From: Ailanthus altissimus
Taxonomy: Eukaryota > Streptophyta > Magnoliopsida > Sapindales > Simaroubaceae
Direction of reading: 5' to 3'
Assembly: GCA_946807835.1 (NCBI GenBank)
Contig: OX327699.1
Coordinates: forward strand, 20,014,014-20,078,013
DNA: 64,000 nt
The notes under the pieces were generated by a model. That model did not search any database. It saw nothing but the letters and a program-made list of their open reading frames with translations, and had not been told where the DNA came from. Below, piece by piece: positions 41,496 to 53,500 of this stretch. Position 1 is the stretch's first letter. Each line of letters starts with the position of its first letter. A program made the translations under genes and the position numbers.

Positions 41496-43013
41496 GAAGG
41501 CGGTATCGGAACCTATGATACTCTTATCAATCAAAGCTAAGATGAACTAGGGCATTGTGCAACAGAATTATTTATGAGTATATTTTCAACTATTAAGAAT
41601 CTACATCTTGCATTCCTCCCTTGATATGATTTATTAAGAACATTACTGGTGAGATGTTGGAAGCATGTTATTGAAGTTGGAGCTGAATCTGTAGAACTAC
41701 ACACACCAGAGGGCATGCAGTATTGGCAGTTTGGCCACTGGCGGAGATGTCTGGAGTAGTATTTTTGTATGGTTGACAGAATAGTCAATTATCCAGGTAA
41801 GAAATCTAAAAATTTTATACCCTAATTTTCAAGACATTGGTTAGTGGATTCAATAGGCCGGTGAAAATTTGGGATTTTTGTTGCTTGAAGCTAATTACTA
41901 GTAGTACCCATGTAACGTGGAGTTGAGGATGGAACTTTTATTAGCTAATGATTTTATGCTGCACATCTATCCGTTTCATTGATAGTAAAATATCTCTAAT
42001 TAAATTTAAGCGGTCCTGTTGATCTCCTTTCTTTTCCATTTCCAAATCAAGTTCGAACTCCGGCAAATCGCACTTGCATAGAGTTGGTCAATTTTACGCA
42101 GCTTGAGGCTTGAGTACCCTGGAGTATCTCATCATGGGCCGTGTGACCTTAGAACTGTATGCTACTGATTATGTAATTGCAAGTCCAGAACATCTACGGT
42201 CCCCATTCTTGATGCCGATGGTTACCATGTAAGATAATTGCTATTTGCATTCTGTCCCTATTCTAGATTCATACTGCTCTGTTTTGTAATATCATTTAAT
42301 TAGGAAAAACAGATAAATGAGAGAAAAAAGAAACTCTATTAACAGAAGCATGAGCAAGGCCCAGTTTCTGCAAAAAAAATATTTGGGCAAGAAAATTTAG
42401 ACTATAGTTGCTAGGGAGGCGAGTTGGCGCTAAAGGAGAGTCGTAAAGATTTTATTGAGATAATGTTGGGCTTAAAAGTGCGTTTAAATGATCATGCAAT
42501 TCAAGTATTTGTGGGCTTAGAAAATACATTTATGTGCCATCAAATTCAGGTGTCTGACTTGGCCGTGTTTCCCAATTTAGTATCCAGTTCAACTCTTGGA
42601 TAGATATGATTTAAAAATTATATATATATATATATATAAAGAAAATTAAGGGAGAAAGAAAGAGACAACGTGTTTAACAAGCTATATTGATAATCCCATA
42701 CAAACCAGAGGCGCCATAAGCAAAACATGAAGCAGCAATACAGAAAGTTGTTACCGGAGTAATGAATGATATGATAAAAGAACTGGAGATGCTCTGGAAA
42801 TATATATCAGATGATAGATAACTAACAAACTAAATATTTTGCTTCTCTTGCCCCTACCTACTCACGATGTTCCCAAGTGAAAGCTGATGGATGTACTCTA
42901 CAACACACTAAAATTTTCATCATCTACAGCTGAACACATGTTTTCCCCAAATATGTACTGCCACTACCATGAATAATCTTCAAGCACATAATCAACATTC
43001 TGCCCTTTTCACT
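41496..43013. other. Convergent intergenic region (THO5 and bZIP 3' sides)
   Basis: This should hold the 3' UTRs of two convergent genes. A (TA)n run lies at about 42618-42638. No additional gene was recognised. Confidence 0.45.
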
Positions 43014-45993
43014 TTACCATGGACCAGTCTGTGTCCGTCTCAAGCACCGTTTCTTAGCACCAGGTTGTGTATTCATCATCTCCAAGACCTGGGATTCCAT
43101 CAAATTCAAAGAGATTTAAGGATTTTTTTATTAATTATTTTTATTTGATATAAAAAGTCAACGACTACTCAACTTCAAAATTTTTCATTTATTAAATAAT
43201 TCCATGAAGCTGCAATGTTGTTTCAAATTAAGAGAGAGAGAGAAACATAACGACGGTCTGTTTTTGTGTTTGTGTATGTGTGCAAGCAAATGGAAAATTA
43301 CTTCTCTAGTGAAGAAAGATTAGCTAAATGCATAGCTCAAACCCAGAACCTCTAACACTAAAATAGCAAAACGACAACCAATGAGATAGATCACAGAAAC
43401 ATGTAGATTTCAGTAGAATTACCATTTGAAACTTCATCCTGGAACTAGGCCTACAGAAACTACTAAACTAATTCACAAGAGACAAGAAATACAATTATGG
43501 TTGATTAAAAAACTCGAAATCCAATCCTTAAGACACAGATTACAACAGCAGAAGTTTTTCATTAATACTCTTTTACCAGGGCTCTCACGAGAAATGCTTT
43601 CCTGGTTTTGAACAACAGAAGATCTGAATGTATTTCAGACTGGTATGTTTTCTTTTCTTATCTATTATTTCTAAGGAAAAGATCTGAATTGTCAAAACAG
43701 ATAAAGAAAACCTAGAACATATGATACAATATCTACATGAACCAAAATCTTATAAAGAATAGGGAAAATAAATTTACCTGATTTTTCTGCATTTCCATCA
43801 TTTCAGCCTGTGGCAGTGAAATTAATCTATGACAATTAGCACAAGAAAGCAACTTAACACAACCATTACTTGTGTGTGTGAGTGCATGAACGTGTGTCTG
43901 TTGATGCACCTGCGTACATATAAAAAAAAAAAAAGATAAAGCATACCTGTTTCTTCCGTAATTCTTGGTTCTCTTCTTTTAACTTTGCAACCTCTGCTTC
44001 CAGTTCCATAGTATAAGCCTGATACAGTACCAACAGAAAGAATAAGAAAATAGTGATTACATATCCAGAAACAACATGTGAAAAACAAATGGTTTTCAAA
44101 ATTAAACAGAATTATTTCTGCTCCACCAATATTGTATTTTATTCAAAAAGTATTCAGGTTAAAGCTACAGAAGTTAGTCATCCTTTTAACTGATGTTGCC
44201 ATGATACAACTACTGGATGTTATTTTCCCTGAACAATGTTCCATTACCTTGCAACAAACTGGATCCTTTAACTTCTCATGACCTTGACTTCTCATAATCT
44301 TTCATCTCTGGTCATGTCAGATTGCCATCACATAACCATTCTGCCCCATAACCTTTCATGAAGTTTAGGATGCAGCATGGCCATAGATGATAAAAGCAGA
44401 AGGTTAATGGCTAGCAAAATTTATTAAGTGTCAACAACAGCAAACTTTGTCATTCTCTTTTTATGTGCTTGGTGTCATTCTTTCCTTTCAATAATTATTA
44501 ATTCTCATTTTAATATGAACCTACAAGCGTACCAGCATGTTTCTCAACTGTCTTAACTAAACTAAGGCGATAATATAATGCCAAAAAACAAATTTACCCC
44601 CGTGCTTTTCAGCAACAACTGCACTGGATAATAAATATCTCAGCACTTGCATAACAGCAAGAATATTAACCAAGATAAGAATGTGGGATTGCTCACATGA
44701 TAGCAAAAATAATCCTTACACATGTTCATCTGAAGCATGTGTTGATTATCCGAATGTTCTACTGAAGAAACAAACAATGTTTACCAGCATAAAGAAGAAA
44801 AGCATTAAACACAATACTCACTAAAATCAGAAGCATATGCATAAGCTAACAATAGATGATGCATATATCAAATAAATATTCACCTGTTTACGAGCCCTAG
44901 ATCTTGCAGCTGACTCCCTATTCTTTATCATTCTCCTCTGTCTCCTCTCAACAACCTTCTCCACACTCCCATTGAATTTCCTGCCTCGTAAACCTCCATT
45001 AAACATGTAAGGAACTGGGGACACGGAAGAAGTATCCCCATTACTCTTACCAATCCCATCGGATGACAGCTGGTTTGCTGGTGACCCTGTAGCAACACTA
45101 ACAGGCCCAGCTCCTAAACCAACCATTCCCATCCCTCCACCCTGAATCAAACTACTACTCATCACCTGAATCTGATCGCCTATTCCCATAATTCCTCTCT
45201 TAATTCCTGGACTACTCTGCAAAGGTATCTGAGAAGCATACGCCATTGAAGGCTGCTTGGGAAATATTTGTGGCTGTTGTGGCTGCTGCCGCTGCGGCTG
45301 AGCCAGGGGGTGCTGATCCATTCTGGCCCCATTAACATTCAAAGGCAGATTTGAAGACTGAATACCAATCTGATTACTACTATCCAAATTATTATCTCCT
45401 ATGAAATTTACACCATTACTCATCTGCTGAAACCCAATTCCCAGTCCAGTATTATTACTTGCCCGCGATAAATCACCTAAAAGCCCCACATTATTATTAA
45501 CCTTCCGACCACCAGCACCCAGCTGTATATCCTCCCTCACAACCCCAGCTAGCACTAAAAACTCCTCCAATGTCATCTCCCCCAAAGTCTGCTGCCTCTG
45601 AGGCATATTATTTGATCCTTGACCACCAGCACTCCCATCTTTCACATTATACTCCTTAGAAATATCCTTCAACACTTCATCAACAGTTTTTTGGCTCAAA
45701 GTTCTCGGCAAGGTCAACGATCCTTGTCTTTGCAAACCATTATTACCATCTCGGTTACCACTAGAAGAGGCCATCATGTTCTGCGTCTCTTCGGCACTCC
45801 AAATATTCTTCAACAACTCATCCATATTCATTGACCCAAAATCTTTACCTATCCCACCCATAGTGTTCTGAAACTCATCAAATGTTAACGAATAGATCGA
45901 CGGCTGTCGTGCTAACGCAATATTCCCCGGCGGCCTACTGCCGTCGTTTGGTGGCTCGTTACTGAAGTTCTTGAAGTTCATGTTACTCCCCAT
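43014..45993 (-). CDS. ABF/AREB-type bZIP transcription factor, 4 exons, 428 aa
   Basis: Group A bZIP of the ABI5/ABF/AREB family, which binds ABA-response elements (ACGTGG) in the nucleus and is activated by SnRK2 phosphorylation. Exons (minus): 45993-44884, 44018-43947, 43807-43778 and 43088-43014; all in phase. Conserved blocks with RxxS/T kinase sites are present: ARQPSIYSLTFDEFQNTMGG, LPRTLSQKTVDEVLKDI and PQRQQTLGEMTLEEFL. The basic region is 347-370 (N358-x7-R366), and the zipper leucines are at 376, 383 and 390. The protein ends RRTQTGPW, the usual C4 block. The middle is Gln/Asn/Gly-rich. Upstream in-frame ATGs at 46023 fall inside a predicted 5'-UTR intron, so MGSNMNF at 45993 is the better start. 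It resembles ABF2/AREB1 most, but the exact orthologue is not certain. Confidence 0.93.
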
Positions 45994-46003
45994 TTTGTAA
46001 ATA

Positions 46004-46412
46004 TCTGAATCAAACAGCATCAAACGTTCATTTAAGCTAGGAATCTGATACCTAATTGAATACGAATCTGATACAGCACCAGCTAAGTAGCCTTTTCAAT
46101 TCCAATTTTATAATTAAAGAGCAGAAATACGTCACAAATTTGACTTCAAAAATCCAAAAATTTCCAAAAGTAAAAAATCAAAATCAAAACCCTCTCTTCA
46201 ATACATTTTAACATAATTCCATAGAAACATTCCAATAATTTCCAAAAATAAAAAATAAAAATTTTAAGACGAACAAAGTAGACATAGTAAGAACAGCAAA
46301 ACTTGCAACTGATTACTCAAACAAAGAGGTTAATGGACATTATCACTTTAAAAAATAAGCAAGCAAAAACAAAGTGAATATAACAAGCTAGAGATAGAGG
46401 ATTTAATTTACC
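46004..46412 (-). other. Predicted 5'-UTR intron of the bZIP gene
   Basis: On the gene strand a donor (gaag|gtaaatt) occurs at 46412/46411 and an acceptor (tttgattcag|atattt) at 46005/46004, eleven bases before the start codon. ABF genes commonly have such a leader intron. No transcript evidence is available. Confidence 0.5.
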
Positions 46413-46642
46413 TTCTTTTTTTTTTTTGGCTATTTTGGTTGATCTTTTTATTTTTAATAAAAATGGTTTTTTTTTTTTTGATATCCAGTGGCTTCTTTGG
46501 CTGCGTTAGCTTCCTTCTTCTCCGCGTATTAGGGCTTCGTGAATGCGCCAAGTGTCCATTGTCTCTTCCTATTTTTTCGCTTTTAAGACATGCATATATT
46601 TTTTTTATTTAATTATTTTTGTGGGCCAGCTGACATAAGGAG

Positions 46643-46732
46643 ACGTGGACCAATCAGGATGGAGCACACGCTTTGATGTGAGGTGCACCCAATAAAGGAT
46701 TGCTAGATGGGAGAATCTGAGCGGCCCACGTA
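46643..46732 (-). promoter_or_regulatory. Two ACGT (ABRE-like) elements upstream of the bZIP gene
   Basis: An ACGTGG core lies at 46643-46648, next to a CCAAT sequence at about 46650. A second site (46726-46733) reads TACGTGGG on the bZIP strand, close to the YACGTGGC consensus. Both are about 650-740 bases upstream of the start codon and 230-320 bases upstream of the predicted leader donor. They are candidate ABA-response elements, which could allow self-regulation. Confidence 0.4.
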
Positions 46733-46759
46733 GTGACAAACAAGCGGTCAGATATTCGG

Positions 46760-48110
46760 CTTTTTGTGCTGTAGCCTGTAGTGGTTGTTGGTTGACAGTG
46801 TACTGAAAGAAAGTAAAAGTACGCAGGGAGTGCAGTGCGCACTCGGAGGCACGATAGGGGTAATTTCGTCAGATTGAGGGATATCTTATGATGTCTATCC
46901 GATTCATGCTCGTGAAAGCAGTGAAACGACGGGACAAAAGTCAGAGATATTATCAACGGTGTTCTGTTAGGCCTAAAGAACAAGCGCCGGTTTTATTGGT
47001 CAAAAATACCCCTACTTTCTTGTTACAATTTTATTGGATTTTGTTTTTTGGAACATTTATTGGTATTCGTCAATCGTGTTCTAAAAGTTCACCCGGCAAT
47101 TGTTTTTAGGTTTTTTTTTTTTTTGAGAAAATGGTTTCACTAGCGTTGTTCTAAAATAATATTACATGTACAATTTTTATTATAAAAATTAAATTTTTTT
47201 CAAGATATTTCATAACGTAGCACGTAAGTAGGGGTAAGAATGGCAAAGTTCAGATTTAAATCTGAAGTTTTTTTATAAATTCGAAATTTGATTTTTATTT
47301 GATTTTTTTTTGGGCCGAGTGGTATGGTTTAAATTTAGGTTTTTTTTATTTTTTTTTTAAATTTAAAATTTATTTTGTAAAGTAATTATTAAATATATAT
47401 ATATAAAAAATTAAAAAATTTAAGAATTAATTTAATTTTTTTTTAAACAAAATAAAATTTAAATTCAAGTTGAGTTTTGGGTTTCGGCAAACATTTAAAT
47501 TTAAATTTTTAAAAAACTTTAAATTTAAATCAATAAAAAAACTTGAAAATTTTAAATTTGAACCGTTTTCAAATTTTTCTGGATCAAAACTAAATTGCAA
47601 TCTCTAAATATAGGTATACATGATTCGTTTTAATTTATTGCATTAATTTTATGTTTTATTTAATTAATATTCGTATGTCATATCAATTTGTATTAAAAAA
47701 ATTATATCTAGTATTACTTTTTGAGAAATATATTATAAAGATGGTTATTTGGAATGAATCTATGTTATAATTATATATAAACAAGAGTCTAATGTGGTTA
47801 TTTGCCATTTCTATAATATTGTTTAATTCAAAAGTAAGAAACGATGCTCGTTTTTAAATTATTAAACAAAATCATTATAAAGATTCAATGTAAAAGAAGT
47901 GTTGAACTGAACCTGAAGTGCAAGTTAAATAGGAATACAAATAATATTGCAAAATAGAGAAGGGGAGTCATTAAATTACTTATTCTTGTTTTTAATTGTC
48001 TTGGAATTTTAAATTATTTTATACTTTTTTATATATAAGAAAAAAAAAAGATGAATGATTTTATCTAATTTAACTATTGGGTGCTACGATATTTTTCATT
48101 CGGCTTACAA
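46760..48110. other. AT-rich intergenic DNA, no gene
   Basis: The first 300 bases may belong to the bZIP promoter. 47230-47600 is a degenerate region of 'aaatttaaa' and 'ttcaaattt' type words, as left by old repeats. No open frame with a motif was seen. Confidence 0.45.
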
Positions 48111-48570
48111 GATTTATTTTAAACAAATATTTCATCATAAATAAAATGTATAAATCTCATTATAAATGTTTCATCTTGTTACAATTGTAAAATATAACTG
48201 TCTCATCACAAATATAATTATTAAACTATAATTATACAATTATCAAATTATAACCGTCTCTAAATTGGAGGAAGTTAATATAACTAAACTACAACCATAA
48301 AACTATCAAATTAAAATTGTCTCTAAATTAAAAAAAATATAATTTTTTGACCCGTCCCAATACTATAATCCTTAACTTTAGGTCATTACAAATACAATTA
48401 TTAAATCATAATTGTCTCGTTACAAATACAACTGTTAAATTACTATAATTACAAAATTATCAAATTACAACTACATCAAACTATTACAATTACACAACTA
48501 TCAAATTACAAATGTGTTAAACTACTACACTTACATAATTATCAAATTACAATTGTCTCATCACAAATAT
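48110..48570. repeat. Irregular AC/AT-rich minisatellite, left half
   Basis: Variants of 'caaattacaattgtctcatc' and 'actacaattacacaactatc' recur irregularly. The same family of words continues at 50852-51240, so the two halves were one array before element B copy 3 inserted. Units are imperfect and about 20-40 bases long. Confidence 0.7.
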
Positions 48571-50851
48571 TATGAGTGATTTTAAATTTATTGTGCATAT
48601 ATGTGGGTTTATATTTATCATTTAAATTAGCATACGTATCATATACATATAAACGCAGCAGATTAGTGAAATATTAAATTTTTAATGATAAATACAAATA
48701 AATTCTTACATGTTATCTTATACATGTAAACTACATGAAGATTGAGAATTTATTACTTTGGTAAATCTTTGATTTTTTGTCAAATCGAAGTATTCGCTTG
48801 AAGCAACTCATTCACAATTCTAGTTTCCCAATACGGTGGACTTGGAGAAGTTAGAATAGCAACTTTTACAACAAATGATTCAACACTTGAATCTTTATTT
48901 CTACTTTATAGTATTGATGAATAATATGGAGAACAATAAAAGAAAGTGTATTTAAGCTCTCAACTCTTGAGAAGTCTTCCTAACACTTAGCCAATATTTT
49001 ACTTATCACACTCTCCAAGCCTTGGCCGAATGATCATTTTACAAAATGAGCAGCAACTTGCTCTTTTATTTATTTATTTTTTTCTCTCAATGAATAATAC
49101 TTGTCCTATTTAATTACATAATTGCCTCAATTATCATGGTCAATGTTTGTCATTAGTGTTTTGTTTATAATTATTTACAATAAATAAAATAAAATGGGAC
49201 ATCATTTAGATGAAATTGGCCAATATTTTGGCTAAATGAGAAACACTTTCTCATTTGCAAGAGACTTGTTTGACCCACCATTTATAAATGTCATATATTT
49301 GTATTAATTTATTATTTAATAAATATTAAATAAATAATTTAATAATGGTAAAAATGCATGTCAATTTGATTATAAAATGAATTGTTTGATTTTTATTTAA
49401 ATAATAATATTATATATTATTATTATTTTATTCAATAAATATTTTAATAAATAAAATAATAATCTTATTTGTTAAACAAATAATGTCATTTTGATAATTT
49501 TTAAGTCAAACAATAATTGGTCCACAATAAGCCATGTGTTAACATCTCATTGGTCAACAACTAATTGTTAACTAATTGATGTATTTACCTCTTTAATTTT
49601 AACACGTGCACGGCTGGAGGGAGACCGAAGTAAATGTCTAATTTACTGAAATTTACTTGATCGAACTATTTATTCTGATACGTTGCCTCAGTGCATAACG
49701 GGTACACTTCATATTGCGGGACTCTCTAGGTCCACTCCCGATTTGTCAAACAAAACTATTATGTGAGTTCGAGATCGATGCTCTACATACACGTCATGGA
49801 TATTATAAATTAATATCGTAGACCATACAAGTTGGGGTCATAGCACATACGTATAATCCTTCTGTCAATTATATCCTGAAAGAGCGGGGATATAGATCAT
49901 CACTGTCAAATCCCTATATCCTTATCTGCGAACTTATCTCTAGACACGTATCTTGATAAACAATATATACAAACACCTTTACAATATTGTTTAACCGCGT
50001 GGGAAATTCTTTTTTCGGGTTAGTTTTTTATGGTTATAAGACTTTCTAAGATACAGTCTCGAAGCATCTGGATATATAACTCATCCATGTGAGCTAACAG
50101 ATCTCATTATCTGTATACACCAAACTCCAAAAGCATTGGACCATACCCAGCGACACCTAGCAGTCACACCATGAAAGGTCCGTAACATGCGTAGAACCAA
50201 AGTATGATGGATCACTTACAAGTCCACTGTGGCACTCAAATCAAAGGACCACATATACTACTCAACTCGAGAAGACCTTCTATTGAATGCTTCATATTAA
50301 GGTCCTCATTGAGTCTGTTCAGTATTCAATCCTTATTGTATATGTGTATGTTATACGAATTTTCAGTAAGCACATGGTTAACTAAAAACAACCATCTAGA
50401 TCATCTAAGTATAGTATACATTGGTCTATTAGAAATGATTCCACCGACAAATCTGCATCTGTGAGTAAGACCAGTAGCATATAATTTTAGAATATACTTT
50501 CATAATTTTTCTTAGCACCTATTGGAACTCTTGCAATTATGTTATTACTAATGTACTCTTAAGTCTTTGTATTGTTATAGATAAGGTTTTAACTTTTAAA
50601 CTTCACTGATTATTATAACACGCTAACTCTTTAGCATTTATAGTTATTAGCGTTGCTAACTCTCAGTATTGATTTAAACTTATTTAGACCAAATATGAAT
50701 TCCTTCAAATCATACAATGTCTGTAAAGTAACAAGTATTGAACTATTTTAATAATTATAATTAGTGATTTAACAAAAAAATGTACTGTATAAATATTATA
50801 AAACAAAATATTCATATAATAATGAATGACACATCAGTACAAATTGCAACA
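48571..50851 (-). mobile_element. LTR-like element B, copy 3 (inverted)
   Basis: The reverse complement matches copy 2. The stretch at 49695-49930 is the complement of 26870-27070 (the 'actctctaggtccac' and 'gtataatccttctgtcaat' blocks), and 50620-50851 complements the B start, ending ...GCAACA. The length, 2.28 kb, agrees with copy 2. The left end is diverged and placed within about 20 bases. The flanks AATAT (48566-48570) and AATAC (50852-50856) may be the target duplication with one change. No protein is encoded. Confidence 0.75.
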
Positions 50852-51240
50852 AATACAATTGTCAAATTACTACAATTACACAACTATCAAACTTTATCAA
50901 ACTACAACTATTATATAACTATTAAACTCTATCAAACTACTACAACTGTCAAATTACTACAATCACACAACTATCACAGTCAAACTATTACAATTGTCAA
51001 ATTACTACAACATACAACTATCAAACTACAATTGTGTCAAACTACTACAAATATGTAACTATAAAACTACTCATCACAAATATAATTGTCAAACCACTAC
51101 AATTACACGACTATTAAACTACAATTGTCTCATTACAAATACAACTGTCAAATTATTACAATTGCGCAACTGTCAAACTCTATCAAAATATAACTATTTC
51201 TAAATCGGAGAAAATATAACTTTCTAGCCCCTCATAAGGC
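50852..51240. repeat. Irregular AC/AT-rich minisatellite, right half
   Basis: Repeats of 'aattgtcaaattactacaat' and 'acacaactatcaaac' type continue the array at 48110-48570. A long open frame across it is a consequence of the repeat composition, not a gene. Confidence 0.75.
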
Positions 51241-52049
51241 TTGAACCCTTAAAATTAGGTCAGGAGTGCACAGACATTACTACTTAGGTAATGTAATTCG
51301 GTGCCGGTTTATAAGATTTAAATATGTGAAATAATAATTCGTCCTTATGAACGGTTAAATATCTTAAATCCAATTATGATGTCATTTTTAAAAATTAAAA
51401 ATATAAAAACTATTAGGGATGGAGGACTTATAAGTTGTATCCATGCTTTGAATTAAAGATCGTGTTGAACTTACAACATAAAATACTTAAAATTAAATTA
51501 TATTTGCACCAAACATGAGTTCTTAAATTGAAATCAATTCTTTTGGTAAGTAAATAAGAGATATATTATTGCTAATACCGACAAAATACAGAATGTTTCA
51601 TGGCCTAATGCAAAAAAAAAAAAAAAGAATACAGACATCAATATCCAATTACAATGTTATCAATTCGTTGATCAGACAACGTACTCAGACATTTAATTTA
51701 TATAGCATCCTTAATACAATGGAATACTTCAATAACATTGAGAGTTTTATGTTAGAACACCATTTGATTACGCTTATGTCATATACAATAAATAAAAACG
51801 CAGAAAACAACTCTTCGAATTTTGTTAAGTAAAGATTTATTGTCGGTCTTTCTACAAAAATAAGACATTTCTCTTTTTCAAGTGTCGGAGTGCTTATGCA
51901 TTTGACAAGTTAACAAAATTTTTTTCCAGACACTCATAATGAATTTGCAATCAAAGAATAAGTATTGTACCGTCTTACTACCATTATCGCACAAAGGGCA
52001 GGTTGGTGAAGGAATAATTCCCATTTAGCTAGTTTGTTCTTCATAGATA
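51241..52049. other. AT-rich spacer, no gene
   Basis: Nothing is recognised here apart from an A-run near 51610. It separates the minisatellite from the LINE relic. Confidence 0.45.
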
Positions 52050-53500
52050 ACTTGTACTATAATACTCGCCAAGTGATAAAACTATATTTAAGTATGTGTT
52101 GAGATCCCAAAAGTAATTTATACCATCCGAACTTTGATATTTGTTTTTTTTGATAAGTTTGATCATGCATTATTAATTGAAAACTTTCTAGATGAGCAGC
52201 TGGTCCAAATAATATCGTCATCTTTAGCAGTAGAAATGATAAAGTTTGACCGAATATATTCTCAAACTTTAGCAGTATGCTCATCTAAAAGATCCGACAG
52301 ATTCTAAACCCTATTTCGCTAAAGGTCTCTGATCTTTGCACGACGTGGAATATCATAGTCTCCAATGTTGATATGAGGAAACAGATCTATTATTGAAAGC
52401 ACCATATAGCCATGGATTATACCAAATGAAAAAAAGAAGAGCCATTCTCGAATTTATAATCCATAATCTTTTTAACTTAGCTTCGCTATTGTAAAAGATT
52501 CCTTTACACCCAACTGTAGTTCAATGGTTTTGTGATACCATAGAAGCTTAATCTCTTGACTTGTTACCTATCACCCATCTCGCCCACAATGAGGATTTAA
52601 TAGCCAAGAGCTCTTATATATATATATATTTAGTAATTGCTGCTTGGTTCCACGTATGTAGAGATTTTACACCTAAACTCTCATAACTTTTTTGCTTACA
52701 AACATCAGATCATGCAACTAAGTCACTTTTTTTTTTGAAAAAGTCATGTCTATGTCATAAGAACTTTCTACATATGCCTCTCACCTCTTTAGTAACCATT
52801 TTTTAGAGGAGAAAAACAAAGCACCAATATACATTCATACTTATTAAGACATAATTGATCAATTGAATTTGCCATGCAGAAGATAGTTTATTTGATTGCC
52901 TAATTAGAAACTCTTGCAATTATTTTATTAATCAACTCTTGACAATTTTTTTTCGTGAGTCTTCAAAAAATTAGGGGAACATTAAGATATTTAATCGGTA
53001 ACACTCCATGTTAAAATTGAGTAAGATATAGGATAATCTTCTTCGTGGGATCATGCCATATTCTCTCGTTTAGTTGCAATATAGATGTCTTGTTAAAATC
53101 TAATAACATCATTTTGAAATTGCTAACTGAACTTGCATCACCATGATAGAAAAGAAACAAATTGTCACCAAATATCATATGGGTCAATTTCATTCTTTGC
53201 AACTTTTATGAAAGATAAAATTTTATTAAAAAGTACTCCCTAAACTCCTGCTAAGGTATTCCACAGCAATGACAAATAATAAATGAGACATGAAATTTTA
53301 AAATTTTTTTACCATAACTTTTTTTTTCTTAAGAAAAAATCCTTTAAACTTCTATTCACCATTACTGAAAACATGTTGGATTTAACACAATATATGATGA
53401 TGTGAATGAAGGAGTACGAAAAATTAAACTTAATTAAATTTTTTCTAAAAACTTATATGAGACAGAATCATAAGCATTCAATTTTAAGAACACAACTAAA
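52050..53500 (-). pseudogene. LINE (non-LTR) reverse transcriptase relic
   Basis: Reading the minus strand from about 53480 downward, broken frames show the LINE reverse transcriptase order: YDSVSYKFLEKI (about 53470-53435), FVIAVEYLSRSLG (about 53285-53245), then KLTHMIFGDNLFLFYHGDA (about 53195-53135). The last should contain the catalytic FADD box but reads FGDN. Near 52110-52090 HILKYSFITWRVL matches the C-terminal zf-RVT-like region. Stops and frameshifts are frequent, so the copy is dead. Its ends were not found. Confidence 0.78.

Noticed and set aside
45994..46023. Upstream ATGs in frame with the bZIP gene
   Set aside because: A good acceptor at 46004-46006 and a donor at about 46411 place them in or at the edge of a leader intron, and the family starts at the MG(S/T)N-like methionine.
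50780..51203. Open frames of 92 and 69 codons on the plus strand
   Set aside because: They run through the AC/AT-rich minisatellite, so the repetitive peptide (NYYNIQLSNYN-like) only reflects the repeat.
48110..51240. Repeats with spacers, at first suggestive of a CRISPR-like array
   Set aside because: The words vary in sequence and spacing, there is no constant repeat or unique spacers of fixed length, and the window is plant nuclear DNA.
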